Source of the DNA: GCA-002840305 sp964394905
GTDB lineage: Bacteria > Patescibacteriota > Patescibacteriia > Patescibacteriales > UBA12465
Assembly: GCA_964394905.1 (NCBI GenBank)
Contig: CAYMZF010000022.1
Location: 1 to 10,600 of the forward strand
DNA: 10,600 nucleotides
Reading direction: 5' to 3'
Shown here: one piece after another, positions 1 through 7,437 of the stretch
Layout: every line of letters starts with the position of its first letter
How positions within the stretch are numbered: the first letter of the stretch is position 1
Position numbers and translations under genes: made by a program
Notes under the pieces: model-generated
Told to the model about the DNA's origin: nothing
The model's database searches: none
What the model saw: only the letters and a program-made list of their open reading frames with translations

Positions 1-467
1 CCGGCTGTACCGACAGTTTGCCAGGCATAAGTAGTAGAAGTTATTCCTCCCGGTATAGCCAAATTAACTCCCGCTGAAATTTCTCCGACACTATTACCCA
101 AACAAAAAGATATAGAATAAGAAGCGGAAGTTGTTCCCTGAACTTCATAAGTATAGGAATTATTAGAATCACTACAATCTCCGTCAGCCGGAGTTGGAGC
201 GGTCGGAACATCGGCTAAATAAATTTTAGTACCGGAAGCGATAGAATCACCTAAAGTAGTCGGATATTCTCCGTAATTGCTGTAATATAATTCTAAAGCT
301 GTTTGAATTTGTTTAATATCAGATACCCTTTTAGTATCTCGAGCTCGAGCTCTGGAAACGTTTAAAGATACCACTGTAATAGTAGTAATTATACCAATAA
401 TAGCCACCACCACTAAAAGCTCAATTAAAGTAAAAGCAGATTTATATTTTTTTGATAATTTAAACAT
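1..467 (-). CDS. Type IV pilin-like prepilin (major or minor pseudopilin), 3' end cut by the window
   Basis: I translated this by hand. The ATG is at 467-465 and the frame stays open to base 1, giving about 155 residues with no stop. Residues 1-11 are a short basic leader ending KSA. The class III prepilin motif FTLIELLVVVAIIGI follows, with Phe12 as the mature first residue and Glu16 at position +5. The hydrophobic N-terminal helix (about 13-36) precedes an amphipathic stretch rich in Arg and Lys, as in GspG/PilA-type proteins. Two cysteines, in DGDCSDS and SISFCLG, could form the C-terminal disulfide loop. Ala rather than Gly precedes the cleavage site, which prepilin peptidases tolerate in some families such as ComGC. 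The start lies 6 bases after the stop of the sugar epimerase gene, so the two are probably co-transcribed. I see no Shine-Dalgarno sequence. It should be processed by a prepilin peptidase and assembled into a surface filament. Whether it is the main subunit cannot be told. Confidence 0.9.
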   Translation of the reverse strand, partial: MFKLSKKYKSAFTLIELLVVVAIIGIITTITVVSLNVSRARARDTKRVSDIKQIQTALELYYSNYGEYPTTLGDSIASGTKIYLADVPTAPTPADGDCSDSNNSYTYEVQGTTSASYSISFCLGNSVGEISAGVNLAIPGGITSTTYAWQTVGTA

Positions 468-473
468 TGTAAG

Positions 474-1490
474 CTAAATTATATTAGTCATTTGTTTACT
501 AGCTTGAAGATCTAAAATAGTTTTTTTAAGTCCATTTTCTAAAGTAACTATTGGCATCCAACCTAAATCATTTCTAATTTTATAGGTGTCAGGAATAGCC
601 AATTGAGTCATAAAAATTTTATTATCGCTAAAAACTATTTTTGATTTTGATCCGGTAAGTTCAATAATTTTTAAAGCGACATCATAAAGCTTGATATCAT
701 CTTCCGAACCGACATTAAAAGGACCGCTAAATTCTGACCTAATTACTTTTATCGCCGCATCAACTATATCATCTACAAAACATAAAGATGAAGAAAAACT
801 TTTATCGCCAAAAATAGTAATATCAGTATTGTTTAAAGCGTCACTGACAAAATCGGATATCATTTGATCATCTCCCAAAGCCATCCGAGGACCATAAGTT
901 CTAAATATTCTAATTATTTTAGCGTCTAAATTAAACATTTGACGATAGGTATTTACAAACGACTCGGCAAAACGCTTACCCTCGTCATAGCAACTGCGTT
1001 CACTTAAAATATCAACTTTACCGATGTAATCTTCTTTAATTTTTTCATCAGACAAAGTATCGTTTCTTAAACCATAAACAACCGAAGATGAAAATTGTAA
1101 AAATTTAGATTTATATTTTACGGCAATATCCAAAGCGTTTTTTATTACATAAGAATTGGCTAATAAAATTTTATCACGATTTTGCATAAAATTTTTAGCC
1201 GACATCGGACAAGCTAAATTATATATTTCTTGAATACCTTGAAAAGAAATTTTAAATTTATTAAGTTCCACTAAACTTTCCAAATCTAAAGGATTTGATA
1301 AATCATGATTAATAAAAACAAAATTAGGATTTGATAATAAATGATCAATATTTTTAGAGTTACTGCTTAAAAAATTATCAACGCAAATAACTTTGTTTTC
1401 TTTTATAAGTTCATCACATAAATTGGAACCCAAAAAACCGGCCCCGCCTAAAACTAAAATATTTTTTTTATCAAAAATAACTGGCGACAT
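474..1490 (-). CDS. NAD-dependent nucleotide-sugar epimerase/dehydratase (extended SDR family, UDP-glucuronate decarboxylase-like)
   Basis: The 338-residue protein is a full-length extended short-chain dehydrogenase/reductase. The Rossmann motif GGAGFLG is at residues 15-21 and Asp38 is placed to bind the NAD ribose. The catalytic Tyr-x-x-x-Lys is Y168DEGK172 in the context ERSCYDEGKR. That context, YNLACP (90-95) and GPRMALGD (200-207) are typical of UDP-xylose synthases (UDP-glucuronate decarboxylases). The segment 134-140 reads SSSVVYG, whereas decarboxylases normally carry S-E-V-Y-G with a Glu used in decarboxylation. Here that position is Val137, so an epimerase activity is equally possible. 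It acts in the cytoplasm on a nucleotide sugar, probably for envelope glycan or pilin decoration. A good promoter lies just upstream, and the prepilin gene starts 6 bases downstream. The family is secure, the substrate is not. Confidence 0.88.
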   Translation of the reverse strand: MSPVIFDKKNILVLGGAGFLGSNLCDELIKENKVICVDNFLSSNSKNIDHLLSNPNFVFINHDLSNPLDLESLVELNKFKISFQGIQEIYNLACPMSAKNFMQNRDKILLANSYVIKNALDIAVKYKSKFLQFSSSVVYGLRNDTLSDEKIKEDYIGKVDILSERSCYDEGKRFAESFVNTYRQMFNLDAKIIRIFRTYGPRMALGDDQMISDFVSDALNNTDITIFGDKSFSSSLCFVDDIVDAAIKVIRSEFSGPFNVGSEDDIKLYDVALKIIELTGSKSKIVFSDNKIFMTQLAIPDTYKIRNDLGWMPIVTLENGLKKTILDLQASKQMTNII

Positions 1491-1531
1491 ATATTATAAT
1501 TTAAAAATTAGATATTATCACTTCTAATCGT

Positions 1532-1560
1532 ATTATAGCAAAACACCATTAAAATATCAA
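1532..1560 (-). promoter_or_regulatory. Sigma70-type promoter driving the sugar epimerase and prepilin genes
   Basis: On the minus strand TTGATA (1560-1555) is followed by exactly 17 bases and then a perfect TATAAT (1537-1532). The bases TGC directly before the -10 box make it an extended -10 element. Transcription would begin near 1525, giving a leader of about 35 bases before the ATG at 1490. The -35 box overlaps the TGA stop (1559-1557) of the subtilase gene, so the promoter is fused to the end of the previous gene. I see no terminator between them. Confidence 0.7.
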
Positions 1561-3632
1561 TCGGAAATCTCAATAAAATCAACCATTATTCCTCCGCTAA
1601 AATTACTTTCTAAGCCATAAAAAGATTTTAATAGTACTCCTTTACCATCAAAAACTCTAACATGAGGAGTTCCTCCCGGACCGGCTCCGGTAATTATTTC
1701 ATCAATCGCATCTTTATTCAAATCGCCTAATGATAAGTTAACTCCATTTTTAAATTTTTCCGAAAAAGCCATAATACTTCTTAATTTTTTACCGGTTACA
1801 TCAAAAATTCTTACTTCCGGCTCCCGACCGTTACCGGGAGAAACTATTATTTCCTTATCATTTTTAGTTTCTTGGCCATAAATATTTCCAACTTCAACTT
1901 TTACTCCTCCGGTAAAATTATTTTCATAGGCAAAAAACTGGCTAATTAATTTCCCGGTTCCACTAAATACTCTAACATGAGGACCGCCACCGGTTCCGGC
2001 TCCGGTAACAATTTCACTTTTACCATCACCATAAATATCACCGACTGCGACATTAACTCCGCCTTTAAAATTTGTTTCATAAGCAAAAAATTGACCTTTA
2101 ATATTACCCTCAATATCAAAAATTCTGACATGCGGACCGCCACCGGCTCCGGCTCCGACTACAATTTCACCCAAACCATCGCCATCAACATCACCTATAG
2201 CCACGTTAATTCCTCCTTTAAATTCAGGATTAAAAGCAAAAAATTGACTTATTAATTTTCCGGAATTATCAAAAATTCTGACATGCGGACCGCCACCGGC
2301 TCCGGCTCCGACTACAATTTCTTGAACTCCATCATTATTTAAATCTCCAGTGGCCATGTTTGCACTTCCGACATAATTGGAACTATATGGAAAAAAACGA
2401 TTCTTTTCAATATTTTTTCCATCAACCAATCTAATTGTATTAAATTTTTCATCTTTAGTTTCAAAATTAGAAATACCTGATTGCGGATATAATAAAAAAT
2501 AACCTGATAAATTATTCCATTTTTCTTGAGCCCAATTAACCGAACTATATAAATTAATCCGACCACTACCTAATTTGTCCACATATTCTGGATTTAAATT
2601 ATTTAAATTATTGGCACTTTTAAGTAAAACATTTACCACCTCCTTATTATTTAATTTAGGATTAGTTTCTTTTATTCTAGCTAACGATCCGCTAATTACC
2701 GCGGCTGACATTGAAGTTCCTGACCAATAACCGCTATAATTTTTACTTTTTTCATTTTCTAAATCATAAAAATAGGTAGAATAAAAACTGATACCGGGAG
2801 CTGAAATATCAACGCAATTCTTACCATAAGAGGAAAAATCAGTTTTTTGATCCAAAGCGTCAACCGAACTTACGGAGATAACAATATTTTCGTTATTATT
2901 ACCTTTAAAACAAGCCGGGTATAAAAGATTTTCGTCTAAACTTTTGGAGTTATTTCCGGCAGCCGCCACCACTATTACTCCAGCTTCATAAGCTCTTTCA
3001 ATCGCTTCTTTAAAACCTTCATTATAACCTAAACCGGAAAAACTTAAGTTTATAATATCAGCTCCATTATTGATAGCATAATCAACCGCCCTGATAACAT
3101 CATTAATTTTCCCTTCACCACTTTCATCTAAAGCTCGAAGCGACATTATTCTAACATTAGAAGCAATTCCACTGATACCCGATTTATTATTACTGGTTGC
3201 TCCGATAATACCGGCAATCATCGTTCCATGATTAGTTCCTTCGTCATTGCTTTTACCGGTTAATTTAGGATTAGGATCAAAAATATTATTAACAAAATCC
3301 CAACCGTTAATATCATCAATAAAACCGTTATGATCATCGTCAATTCCATTATTAGCTATTTCAAATTTATTTAACCAAATATTATTTTCCAAATCATAAT
3401 GATTAATATCAACTCCGGAGTCAATTATAGCTACAACTATTTTATCGCCAATTGAAGGCTTGTTCCAAATATAATCATAACCGATGCGATTTAAATACCA
3501 TTGGTTTTTAAAATAATAATCATTAGGAATAGTACTTGCGGCTGAAACCTCACGATTTAAGCCAAAAATTCCCAATAAAAAAAATGCTAAAATTAAAACG
3601 GTTTTTTTATTCATACCGATAAATTTTAGCAT
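1557..3632 (-). CDS. Secreted subtilisin-like serine protease (peptidase S8) with C-terminal FG-GAP/VCBS-like repeats
   Basis: The 691-residue protein has a signal peptide: basic MNKK at 7-10, a hydrophobic core, then a likely signal peptidase I site VSA|AS at about 31/32. ATG at 3614-3612 (Met7) gives a more ordinary n-region than Met1, so the true start may be there. The catalytic triad is complete: Asp71 in IIDSGVD, His135 in NHGTMIAG and Ser307 in SGTSMSA, with oxyanion Asn227 in AAAGNNS. After about residue 420 there are five units of about 50 residues. Each combines a D-x-N/D-x-D-G calcium-type loop (for example DLNNDG, DVDGDG) with EIVVGAGAGGGPHVRIFD. The fourth unit is degenerate (NIYGQETKNDKE) and the fifth has lost part of its loop. 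The repeats probably form beta-propeller blades that bind a surface or substrate. The protein is exported and may be surface-displayed or released. No LPXTG or transmembrane anchor is seen at the C-terminus. Confidence 0.92.
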   Translation of the reverse strand: MLKFIGMNKKTVLILAFFLLGIFGLNREVSAASTIPNDYYFKNQWYLNRIGYDYIWNKPSIGDKIVVAIIDSGVDINHYDLENNIWLNKFEIANNGIDDDHNGFIDDINGWDFVNNIFDPNPKLTGKSNDEGTNHGTMIAGIIGATSNNKSGISGIASNVRIMSLRALDESGEGKINDVIRAVDYAINNGADIINLSFSGLGYNEGFKEAIERAYEAGVIVVAAAGNNSKSLDENLLYPACFKGNNNENIVISVSSVDALDQKTDFSSYGKNCVDISAPGISFYSTYFYDLENEKSKNYSGYWSGTSMSAAVISGSLARIKETNPKLNNKEVVNVLLKSANNLNNLNPEYVDKLGSGRINLYSSVNWAQEKWNNLSGYFLLYPQSGISNFETKDEKFNTIRLVDGKNIEKNRFFPYSSNYVGSANMATGDLNNDGVQEIVVGAGAGGGPHVRIFDNSGKLISQFFAFNPEFKGGINVAIGDVDGDGLGEIVVGAGAGGGPHVRIFDIEGNIKGQFFAYETNFKGGVNVAVGDIYGDGKSEIVTGAGTGGGPHVRVFSGTGKLISQFFAYENNFTGGVKVEVGNIYGQETKNDKEIIVSPGNGREPEVRIFDVTGKKLRSIMAFSEKFKNGVNLSLGDLNKDAIDEIITGAGPGGTPHVRVFDGKGVLLKSFYGLESNFSGGIMVDFIEISD
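2115..2168 (-). repeat. 54-bp exact direct repeat, copy 1, in the subtilase repeat domain
   Basis: This segment is identical to 2268-2321 over 54 bases, at a spacing of 153 bases (51 codons). It encodes the GAGAGGGPHVRIFD core of the second FG-GAP-like unit. A third, diverged relative lies near 1963-2014. Identity at the DNA level points to recent unit duplication or gene conversion rather than ancient divergence. Confidence 0.9.
2268..2321 (-). repeat. 54-bp exact direct repeat, copy 2, in the subtilase repeat domain
   Basis: This is the second member of the exact pair. It encodes the core of the first FG-GAP-like unit (about residues 438-455). It keeps the reading frame with copy 1, so gain or loss of a 153-base unit by slippage would keep the gene intact. 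Confidence 0.9.
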
Positions 3633-3663
3633 ATTTTTTTAAAAAATAAAATAATAAATTAAA

Positions 3664-4305
3664 TTATTTTTTTTCTTCTTCTTTATCTTTAGTTGTAGTT
3701 TTATCATCTTTTGAAGTTTCAGGGGTAATAGTTTCAGCCACCGGAGTCGGAGCAACCTCTTCCTCTACTCGCGGTTCAACGATACTGGCTAAAGCATCTT
3801 CTTCATTATTTAATATTTTCAAGCCTTTAGGCCATTTTATATCTTTAATTTGAAGATTATCGCCAATCTCGGCTAAAACACTAATATCAATATCAATGTG
3901 ATCAACCAAATCTTTCGGTAAACATTCAACTTCAACTTGATCAATACTTTTTATCAACATCGCGCCTAATTCTTTTACCGCTTTTGATTCTCCAATAAAT
4001 TCTAAAGGAATTTCGGTAGTAATTTCTTTATCCATATCAACTTTGTAAAAATCAACGTGAACAAAAAAATCTTTAACCGGATCTCTTTGAACTTCTTTAA
4101 TTAAAACTTTAAAACTACCTTGACCTTCAATTTCTAAATCAATTAAATTTGATTCCCCGGCTTGTTTAAAAGCTTTAGCAAAATCAACTGTTTTTAACTT
4201 TAATAGAACATTTTCTAAACCGGAACCATAAACAATGGCTCCAATAAAATCATCGGTTAATTTTTCTTGTTTAACTCTGATTTGTCCATGCAATTTAATA
4301 TCCAT
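3664..4305 (-). CDS. rplY: 50S ribosomal protein bL25, CTC (long) form
   Basis: The 213-residue protein matches the two-domain CTC form of bL25, which binds 5S rRNA at the central protuberance of the 50S subunit. Residues 1-90 hold the 5S-binding domain, with IGAIVYG (21-27) and the family hallmark LIKEVQRDPVKDFFVHVDFY (68-87). Residues 91-180 form the C-terminal beta domain, with EIPLEFIGES, VEVECLPKDLVDHIDIDIS and EDALASIV. An acidic, Thr- and Lys-rich tail follows from about 178 and ends in KDKEEEKK; such disordered tails are common in this form. The gene lies 31 bases upstream of the subtilase start and 45 bases downstream of rodA. A possible promoter sits in the latter gap. The region before the ATG has only a poor AAAGAA, not a convincing ribosome binding site. 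Confidence 0.93.
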   Translation of the reverse strand: MDIKLHGQIRVKQEKLTDDFIGAIVYGSGLENVLLKLKTVDFAKAFKQAGESNLIDLEIEGQGSFKVLIKEVQRDPVKDFFVHVDFYKVDMDKEITTEIPLEFIGESKAVKELGAMLIKSIDQVEVECLPKDLVDHIDIDISVLAEIGDNLQIKDIKWPKGLKILNNEEDALASIVEPRVEEEVAPTPVAETITPETSKDDKTTTKDKEEEKK

Positions 4306-4318
4306 ATTTTTTTCTTTA

Positions 4319-4347
4319 ATTATATTAATCTCTAATAAATATATTAA
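4319..4347 (-). promoter_or_regulatory. Possible promoter upstream of rplY
   Basis: On the minus strand TTAATA (4347-4342, four of six -35 matches) is followed by 17 bases and a perfect TATAAT (4324-4319). Transcription would begin near 4312, only about 7 bases before the rplY ATG, so the mRNA would be nearly leaderless. The region is almost pure A+T, so a chance match is possible. Confidence 0.4.
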
Positions 4348-4350
4348 TTT

Positions 4351-5451
4351 TTAAGATTTGTTTCTAATAATAATATTTTCGATAATTCCAATTAAAATAA
4401 AATTGGCTAAGATACCACTTCCTCCATAACTTACAAAAGGTAAAGAAATACCGACTACAGGAATTAAGCCAATATTCATACCAATATTAATAAACATTTC
4501 AATAAAAATCAAGACCATCGCTCCTAAAATGAAAAATATGGAAAAATCATCGTTACATTTCTTAACAGCTACAAGTAATCGCCAAAAAAGGACAAAATAA
4601 AAACATAGAACCAATCCGGCTCCCAAAAAACCGAATTCTTCGGAAATAACCGAAAAAATAAAATCATTTTGCGCTTCCGGCAAAAATTTTAATTGAGATT
4701 GCGAACCAAAACCAACTCCCCTCCCGGTAAAACCGCCCGAACCGACAGCAATTAAAGCTTGCGAAACATTATAACCTTCAGACAAAGAATTTTCTTGCTG
4801 ATTTAATAAAGTTAAAATTCTTTCCTTTTGATAATCAACAAAATAAAAATTCCAAGCGCAAAAAACTCCTACTATCAATGGAACTATAATAAGCAAAAAA
4901 TATTTACGATCAAAACCGACTAAAATTAAAATGATAAACCAAATGGCAAAAAATATAATACCGGAACCAAAATCGGGCTGAAGTAAAATTAAAAAAACAA
5001 AACCTGATGTCCCTAAAAAAGATAAAATCAACGATTTTAACGGTCTCATTTTAACAGCCGAATTGGAAAAAAATCTCGCCAGAAAAATCAATAAAATTAT
5101 TTTTACAAATTCAACCGGTTGAATGCTAAAACCGGGAAATTCAAACCAACCGGTAGTGCCTCGAGTAGTTTTTCCCACAATTAAAACGGCAATTAAAATA
5201 AATATTCCAAAAGCATAAATATATTTATTAAAACTTTTTAAAAAATTATAATCTACAAAAGAACAAGCAAAAAATATTACTAAACCTAAAACAATGGAAA
5301 TAATTTGTTTATTAAAATTGGAAAAATTTAAAGATTCTTGGCCTAAAGCAATACTGTAAATTTCAATTAAACCAAACAGAGCCAATAACAAAACGGCGGA
5401 AAAAATAATCCAATCAAAATTAAAAAAATGTGATTTTATTTTATTTAACAT
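4351..5451 (-). CDS. rodA: Peptidoglycan glycosyltransferase RodA (SEDS family)
   Basis: The 366-residue polytopic membrane protein has about ten predicted transmembrane segments and the usual SEDS length. Recognisable signatures are QPVEFVKI (111-118, the QPSE region), LLQPDFGSG (156-164), GYNVSQALIAVGSGG (226-240) and FLPEAQNDFIFSVISEEFG (256-274). Asp263 in the last is at the position of the essential Asp shown for RodA. The closing GLIPVVGISLPFVSYGGSG is at 328-346. The family polymerises lipid II glycan strands with a class B PBP partner during lateral wall growth. RodA is preferred over FtsW because the spacing and the PVVGISLPF motif fit it better, but the two are close relatives. No PBP2 gene is next to it. 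The gene starts 31 bases after the ZIP transporter stop. A TATAAT at 5469-5464 lies 13 bases before the ATG but lacks a clear -35. Confidence 0.9.
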   Translation of the reverse strand: MLNKIKSHFFNFDWIIFSAVLLLALFGLIEIYSIALGQESLNFSNFNKQIISIVLGLVIFFACSFVDYNFLKSFNKYIYAFGIFILIAVLIVGKTTRGTTGWFEFPGFSIQPVEFVKIILLIFLARFFSNSAVKMRPLKSLILSFLGTSGFVFLILLQPDFGSGIIFFAIWFIILILVGFDRKYFLLIIVPLIVGVFCAWNFYFVDYQKERILTLLNQQENSLSEGYNVSQALIAVGSGGFTGRGVGFGSQSQLKFLPEAQNDFIFSVISEEFGFLGAGLVLCFYFVLFWRLLVAVKKCNDDFSIFFILGAMVLIFIEMFINIGMNIGLIPVVGISLPFVSYGGSGILANFILIGIIENIIIRNKS

Positions 5452-5482
5452 TTAAGTAAAGAAATTATAAAAACAAAACAAA

Positions 5483-6229
5483 TTATTTAAATACAACTTT
5501 CACTAAAACCATAAAACCTAGACCTAAAAAAATACCCAACAATTGTTTTAAAGTTTTACTGATGGTTACTTCTTTTTTTAATTCCGGTATTAAATCCGAA
5601 GCGGCAATATAAATAAAACCACCGGCGGTTATCGGAAGTATAATATCAGTTAAGCCAACAATTTTATAGCCTAAAACTATAATAATTACCGCCCCTAAAA
5701 TTGAGGCTAAAGCCGAAAGAAAATTAAAAAATAAAGCTTTTTTAGCGGTGTAACCGGCATGAATTAACACACCGAAATCTCCAATTTCTTGAGGAATTTC
5801 ATGACTAATAACGGCAATGGTAGTAACTATTCCCAAGTTAAAATCAACTATAAAAGAACCGGCTAGAATCATACCGTCAATTAAATTATGCAAAGCGTCA
5901 CCGATTAAATTCATTTTGCCGACGGAATGAATATGACTCTCGGAAGTCGGTATATGACAATGACGCCAACAAATTATTTTTTCCAAAATAAAAAACAAAA
6001 TAATACCACCCAAAACTCCAGCCCAAATAACCATACCATTTTCAAGTGATTCCACTGACTCCGGCAATAAATGTAAAAAACTATCGCCTAATAAAGTACC
6101 GGCCGATAAACTAACCAAGAACATTATAACTTTTTCTAATTTATTTATTGGGACTTTAAAAAATAATATTCCAATTAAAGAAACTAAAGATGTGACCACC
6201 GAAGCTAAGATTATATAGAAATACATCAT
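5483..6229 (-). CDS. ZIP-family divalent metal transporter
   Basis: The 248-residue membrane protein has about eight hydrophobic segments. The two metal-binding helices are clear: DALHNLIDGM (111-120) gives His114, Asn115 and Asp118, and ISHEIPQEIGDF (141-152) gives His143, Glu144 and Glu148. SAGTLLGDSFLHLLPE (42-57) is the typical third region. The loop between helices 3 and 4 is rich in metal ligands (CWRHCHIP and ESHIHS, residues 87-102), as in many ZIPs. ZIP proteins carry Zn, Fe or Mn into the cytoplasm; which metal cannot be told here. The gene begins 23 bases after the full-length iscU stop. Co-transcription with a Fe-S scaffold gene makes an iron or zinc role plausible but unproven. 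Two Met codons open the protein, so the start may be one codon later. Confidence 0.9.
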   Translation of the reverse strand: MMYFYIILASVVTSLVSLIGILFFKVPINKLEKVIMFLVSLSAGTLLGDSFLHLLPESVESLENGMVIWAGVLGGIILFFILEKIICWRHCHIPTSESHIHSVGKMNLIGDALHNLIDGMILAGSFIVDFNLGIVTTIAVISHEIPQEIGDFGVLIHAGYTAKKALFFNFLSALASILGAVIIIVLGYKIVGLTDIILPITAGGFIYIAASDLIPELKKEVTISKTLKQLLGIFLGLGFMVLVKVVFK

Positions 6230-6252
6230 AATATTTTTTTATTAAAGATAAT

Positions 6253-6726
6253 TTATTTTTTTATTTTAGTTTTAGATTTAGGTTTAGGTTTAGATTGAAG
6301 TTTTGTCTTAACGCTTAAAGAATTTTTTTTAGCAACAACTTTTTTAGTTTTACTATGCTTAGATTCGTATTCGGCAATAACCTTTTTTAATCCTTCCACC
6401 GCTAAAACCGAACAATGAATTTTTTGTTTTGGTAATCCACCTAATTTTACCACTATTTCATCCCAATTAAATTTTTTAGCCTCTTCTAAAATCATACCCT
6501 TAACGATTTCCGTCATAACGGAAGCGGTAGCGATATTAGACGCGCAACCAAAAGATAAAAATTTAATATCTTGTATTTTATTATTTTTAACCTTAATAGA
6601 AAAAGATAATTGATCACCACAAACCATATTACCAATAGTGGCCCTGGCATCGGGCTTGTTTAGTTCACCGATGTTTTGCGGATGACGAAAATGTTCTAAA
6701 GTTTTTTTTGTATAATTTAATGACAT
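6253..6726 (-). CDS. iscU: Iron-sulfur cluster scaffold protein IscU/NifU-like, full-length copy
   Basis: The 157-residue protein carries all IscU hallmarks: Cys36 and Asp38 in VCGD, Cys61 in FGCASNIATAS, and His104/Cys105 in KIHCSVLA. The three cysteines hold the nascent Fe-S cluster built with sulfur from cysteine desulfurase. The core ends near residue 120 with VEGLKKVIAEYES. A strongly basic tail, KKVVAKKNS to KTKIKK (128-157), follows and is not a normal part of IscU. The first 108 codons and the four bases before the ATG repeat at 9684-10010 with two changes. The iscS fragment at the right end shows that the desulfurase lies upstream, beyond the inserted block. The gene begins 31 bases after the unknown gene at 6758-7429. 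Its transcription may therefore now depend on the inserted genes. Confidence 0.93.
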   Translation of the reverse strand: MSLNYTKKTLEHFRHPQNIGELNKPDARATIGNMVCGDQLSFSIKVKNNKIQDIKFLSFGCASNIATASVMTEIVKGMILEEAKKFNWDEIVVKLGGLPKQKIHCSVLAVEGLKKVIAEYESKHSKTKKVVAKKNSLSVKTKLQSKPKPKSKTKIKK

Positions 6727-6730
6727 ATAT
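6404..6730. repeat. 327-bp direct repeat, copy A (5' part of full-length iscU)
   Basis: The segment is co-linear with 9684-10010 at an offset of 3280 bases. I find two differences: a versus g at 6439/9719 (silent, Gly codon) and c versus t at 6459/9739 (Glu90 to Lys). Identity begins inside codon 108 and ends four bases before the ATG. Both ends are abrupt. This length is far beyond a transposon target-site duplication. Confidence 0.95.
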
Positions 6731-6757
6731 TTATTATTAATTATTTATTTTTTATTT

Positions 6758-7429
6758 TTACCATTCTGACATTTTCCAAATATAATAATATTTTTCAGGA
6801 TCGTGCTCGCCAATTTCATTTATTCTATAAAAATCTAAACCCTTTTCATCTTCATAACGACCCTGAGTTTCCCAAATTATCGGTAAAAGTTCTCTATAAA
6901 AATGTCCCCATTCTATGGCCCGATCTTCAATATCTATTGATTCTCCTCCCCAAGAATCAGCTCCACCTTTCCACCAGAATTTAGCAAGGGGTTTAGGCAA
7001 TTGAAACACCAATAATAAATCTTGATTATTAATTTCTTCTTGAAAACCATATTCTTCAAGTAATTTTTGTGCCTGTTCTCTGACGGCAATTATAAAATTT
7101 GGGAAAATAAAATCTTTTTCTGATAAATAATCTATTATTTTTTGCGGTATTTGCCGACGTTCTTTTCTGTATTGATCCAATAAGCATAAAAATTGTTGCT
7201 TAAAATCTTTAGATACTTCATCACAAAAAGATCTTGTTTTACTTAAACATTCTTGAAACTCAACAATAGATTCATCTTTATCAATAAGCTCCTTAATATT
7301 AAAAGATGTTTGCTTTTCTATTTGATTTTTAATTTTATCAAATTCATAAATATCCCAAATATCTTCCGAATTTTCTGCGCCTTCAAGTTTTTTTATTTTT
7401 TTAAATTGATTTGGATTTGAAAATTCCAT
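6758..7429 (-). CDS. Unrecognised acidic soluble protein, third gene of the higBA cluster
   Basis: The 223-residue product matches no family I recognise. It has no signal peptide or membrane segment. The N-terminal 110 residues are charged and probably helical, including ECLSKTRSFCDEVSKDF (59-75) and a basic RKERRQIPQK (88-97). The C-terminal part is rich in aromatic residues, with LAKFWWKGGADSWGGE (148-163), DRAIEWGHFYREL and a closing YYYIWKMSEW. The stop is 31 bases before the full-length iscU start. The start is only 8 bases after the higA stop, so it probably shares the higBA transcript. Its AT-rich, CCGG-poor sequence matches the rest of the inserted block. A role as an accessory to the toxin-antitoxin pair is possible only from position. 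It could equally be an unrelated cargo gene. Confidence 0.75.
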   Translation of the reverse strand: MEFSNPNQFKKIKKLEGAENSEDIWDIYEFDKIKNQIEKQTSFNIKELIDKDESIVEFQECLSKTRSFCDEVSKDFKQQFLCLLDQYRKERRQIPQKIIDYLSEKDFIFPNFIIAVREQAQKLLEEYGFQEEINNQDLLLVFQLPKPLAKFWWKGGADSWGGESIDIEDRAIEWGHFYRELLPIIWETQGRYEDEKGLDFYRINEIGEHDPEKYYYIWKMSEW

Positions 7430-7437
7430 AAATTTTA

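Noticed and set aside
1557..1559. Use of genetic code 25 (TGA as glycine)
   Set aside because: The subtilase ends at TGA at a sensible position, just where the next promoter begins, and no gene needs TGA read through to match its family. The standard bacterial code fits.
1977..2255. A 92-codon open frame on the plus strand, and minus-strand frames at 1946-2143 and 2339-2566
   Set aside because: All lie inside the subtilase gene in other frames. Their openness follows from the GC-richer FG-GAP repeat sequence, and their translations are low-complexity or repeat-derived without family features.
1963..2321. Regularly spaced repeats that might suggest a CRISPR array
   Set aside because: The spacing is 153 bases, the repeats are coding and in frame, and the sequence between them is also homologous between units. 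They are protein repeats.
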